Positions 62,808 to 64,000 of a DNA stretch of 64,000 nucleotides are shown here, one piece after another; the stretch's first letter is position 1, and each line of letters starts with the position of its first letter. The stretch covers positions 434,001 through 498,000 of the forward strand of contig NZ_JAAOEN010000003.1 of NCBI RefSeq assembly GCF_011320225.1, read 5' to 3'. The translations under genes were made by a program, and so were the position numbers. Below the pieces are notes generated by a model. That model had not been told where the DNA came from and ran no database searches. It worked only from the letters and a program-made list of their open reading frames with translations. Origin of the DNA: Phytoactinopolyspora limicola. Its GTDB lineage: Bacteria > Actinomycetota > Actinomycetes > Jiangellales > Jiangellaceae.

Positions 62808-64000
62808 TCACACCTCGACCTCGCCAGCCACCAAGGACTCCAACTGCAGGTCCGGATGCCTGCGCTGAACCGACGAGAGCCGCCATTTATCACTGAACAA
62901 AGCCAACCACGCACCGTCGGTACGCTCAGCCACTTCCACGTCATGTTCGGCATCTAACGCGTCGCGATCTTCCGGCCGGGTCCGACGGGCCAACGAATAC
63001 CCGAGAGGTTCCAACTGGATCGGCGCACCGAATTCATGCTCCATCCGGTGCGCGGCCACGTCGAACTGCAATGGCCCGACCGCCGCCAGAATCGGCGCGG
63101 CGTCACCGCGCAGGTCAGACCGGAGCACCTGCACCACACCCTCGTGATCCAACTGCTCGATGCCCTTGCGGAACTGTTTGGCTTTGCCCGTGTTCGCCAC
63201 CCGGCAGACCGCGAAATTCTCCGGTGCGAACGACGGCATTCCGGGGAACTCGACCGGAGCCTCCCGATCATGCAACGTGTCCCCCGGCCGTAGTGCCGAG
63301 GCGTTCACCAGGCCAACGATGTCTCCTGGATAGGCGACGTCGATCGTGTCTCGGTCACGGCCGAAGATCGCCTGGGCGTATTTGGTGGTGAACGGCCGTC
63401 CGGTGGCCGCATGAGTCACCACCGAGCCACGCTCGAACCGGCCCGAGCACACCCGGACGAACGCCACCCGATCCCGGTGGGCCCGGTCCATGCCCGCCTG
63501 CACCTTGAACACCAGCCCCGAGAAGGCAGCGTCCAGTGCCCGAGGGATACCTTGGTTGTCGGGCCGCGGCGACGGTGCCGGCGCAAGCTTCACCAGCACG
63601 TCCAGCAGCTGCCGCACGCCGATATTGGCGACCGCGGCACCGAACAGCAGCGGCGTGGTCTTGCCCGCCAGGAACGACGATTCATCGTACTCGTCCAGCA
63701 GCTCGGCTTCCTCGACCGCTGCCACCCAGGCATCGTCGAACTCGCGCTCGGCCTCGCCCGGCTCGAGCTGACGCTCGACCGAGCGGCGCGCGCCTCCCGG
63801 CGCACGCTCGAAGGCGATCATGTGCCCAGCCCCACGATCGAGCACGCCGGCAAACTCGCCGGCGATCCCTACCGGCCAGTTCAGCGGCGTCGGCCTAAGG
63901 CCGATCCGCTCCTCCAGCTGATCACACAGCGCCAACGCGTCCAGGCCCGGGCGGTCCCACTTGTTGATGAAGGTGATGACCGGCACACCACGATGCCGAC
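62808..64000 (-). CDS. prfC: Peptide chain release factor 3 (5' end outside window)
   Basis: The C-terminal three-quarters of RF3, running off the right edge. G4 motif NKWDRPG is visible, followed by RF3-specific PLNWPVGIAGEFAGVLDR, domain II (SGLVFKVQAGMDRAHRDRVAFVRVCSG) and domain III with VGPLQFDVAAHRMEHEFGAP. RF3 is a GTPase that recycles RF1/RF2 from the ribosome. The G1-G3 motifs lie outside the window. Confidence 0.93.
   Translation of the reverse strand, partial: RHRGVPVITFINKWDRPGLDALALCDQLEERIGLRPTPLNWPVGIAGEFAGVLDRGAGHMIAFERAPGGARRSVERQLEPGEAEREFDDAWVAAVEEAELLDEYDESSFLAGKTTPLLFGAAVANIGVRQLLDVLVKLAPAPSPRPDNQGIPRALDAAFSGLVFKVQAGMDRAHRDRVAFVRVCSGRFERGSVVTHAATGRPFTTKYAQAIFGRDRDTIDVAYPGDIVGLVNASALRPGDTLHDREAPVEFPGMPSFAPENFAVCRVANTGKAKQFRKGIEQLDHEGVVQVLRSDLRGDAAPILAAVGPLQFDVAAHRMEHEFGAPIQLEPLGYSLARRTRPEDRDALDAEHDVEVAERTDGAWLALFSDKWRLSSVQRRHPDLQLESLVAGEVEV

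Overview
The window reads as chromosome from a high-GC actinomycete. Supporting signs are GC-rich third codon positions, frequent GTG starts, an AfsR/SARP-type regulator (10.6-13.8 kb), DrrAB-type exporters, a DtxR/IdeR-type iron box, MerR and TetR regulators of actinobacterial type, Tat-exported enzymes and many 4-bp ATGA/GTGA gene overlaps. Genus cannot be fixed from sequence reading alone. I saw no rRNA, tRNA, CRISPR array or intact insertion sequence.

Layout. 0-2.6 kb: a flavoprotein oxidoreductase (cut by the left edge) divergent from a LuxR-type regulator. 2.6-5.4 kb (minus): a three-gene ABC transporter preceded by an overlooked 37-residue peptide gene and a perfect 15-bp hairpin. 5.5-10 kb: a small hypothetical gene, a SulP anion transporter and a second two-gene ABC exporter. 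10.1-16.3 kb: a damaged DUF402 gene, a 1044-aa AfsR-like regulator, then (minus) a DrrAB pair with a DUF4097 protein. 16.5-35.9 kb: a large catabolic region with thiolase, a split MaoC hydratase, SDR, acyl-CoA dehydrogenase and a tannase-like secreted esterase on the plus strand. A tandem-TetR repressor and a branched-chain (Liv) uptake operon with an embedded acyl-CoA synthetase lie on the minus strand. A secreted CocE-type hydrolase and a second ligase/flavoprotein/SDR group complete it. Together they suggest ester cleavage outside the cell, Liv-type uptake, CoA activation and beta-oxidation.

36.0-40.8 kb: a BIME-like inverted-repeat element, then a DtxR-box-controlled siderophore uptake operon (lipoprotein, two permeases, ATPase) and a 51-aa small protein. 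40.8-54.0 kb: ten collinear minus-strand genes forming a polysaccharide-use locus. They are three Gfo/Idh dehydrogenases, two tandem PL6-like parallel beta-helix lyases, a complete Opp/Dpp-family ABC transporter, and an IS630-derived protein that has lost two catalytic carboxylates. 54.1-64 kb: a second BIME-like element, GNAT and ASCH genes, an erythromycin-esterase homologue divergent from a two-HTH MerR regulator, a cupin, an orphan FitA-like antitoxin, and a perfect 58-bp palindrome. A second DrrAB pair with its own MerR regulator and operator follows, then an MFS gene broken by an internal deletion, and release factor 3 (cut by the right edge).

The most novel items are the hidden peptide/ABC operon (5.3 kb), the domesticated IS630 protein inside the lyase locus, the GATCAGATGCAC palindrome family, and the double-HTH MerR with its wide bipartite operator.
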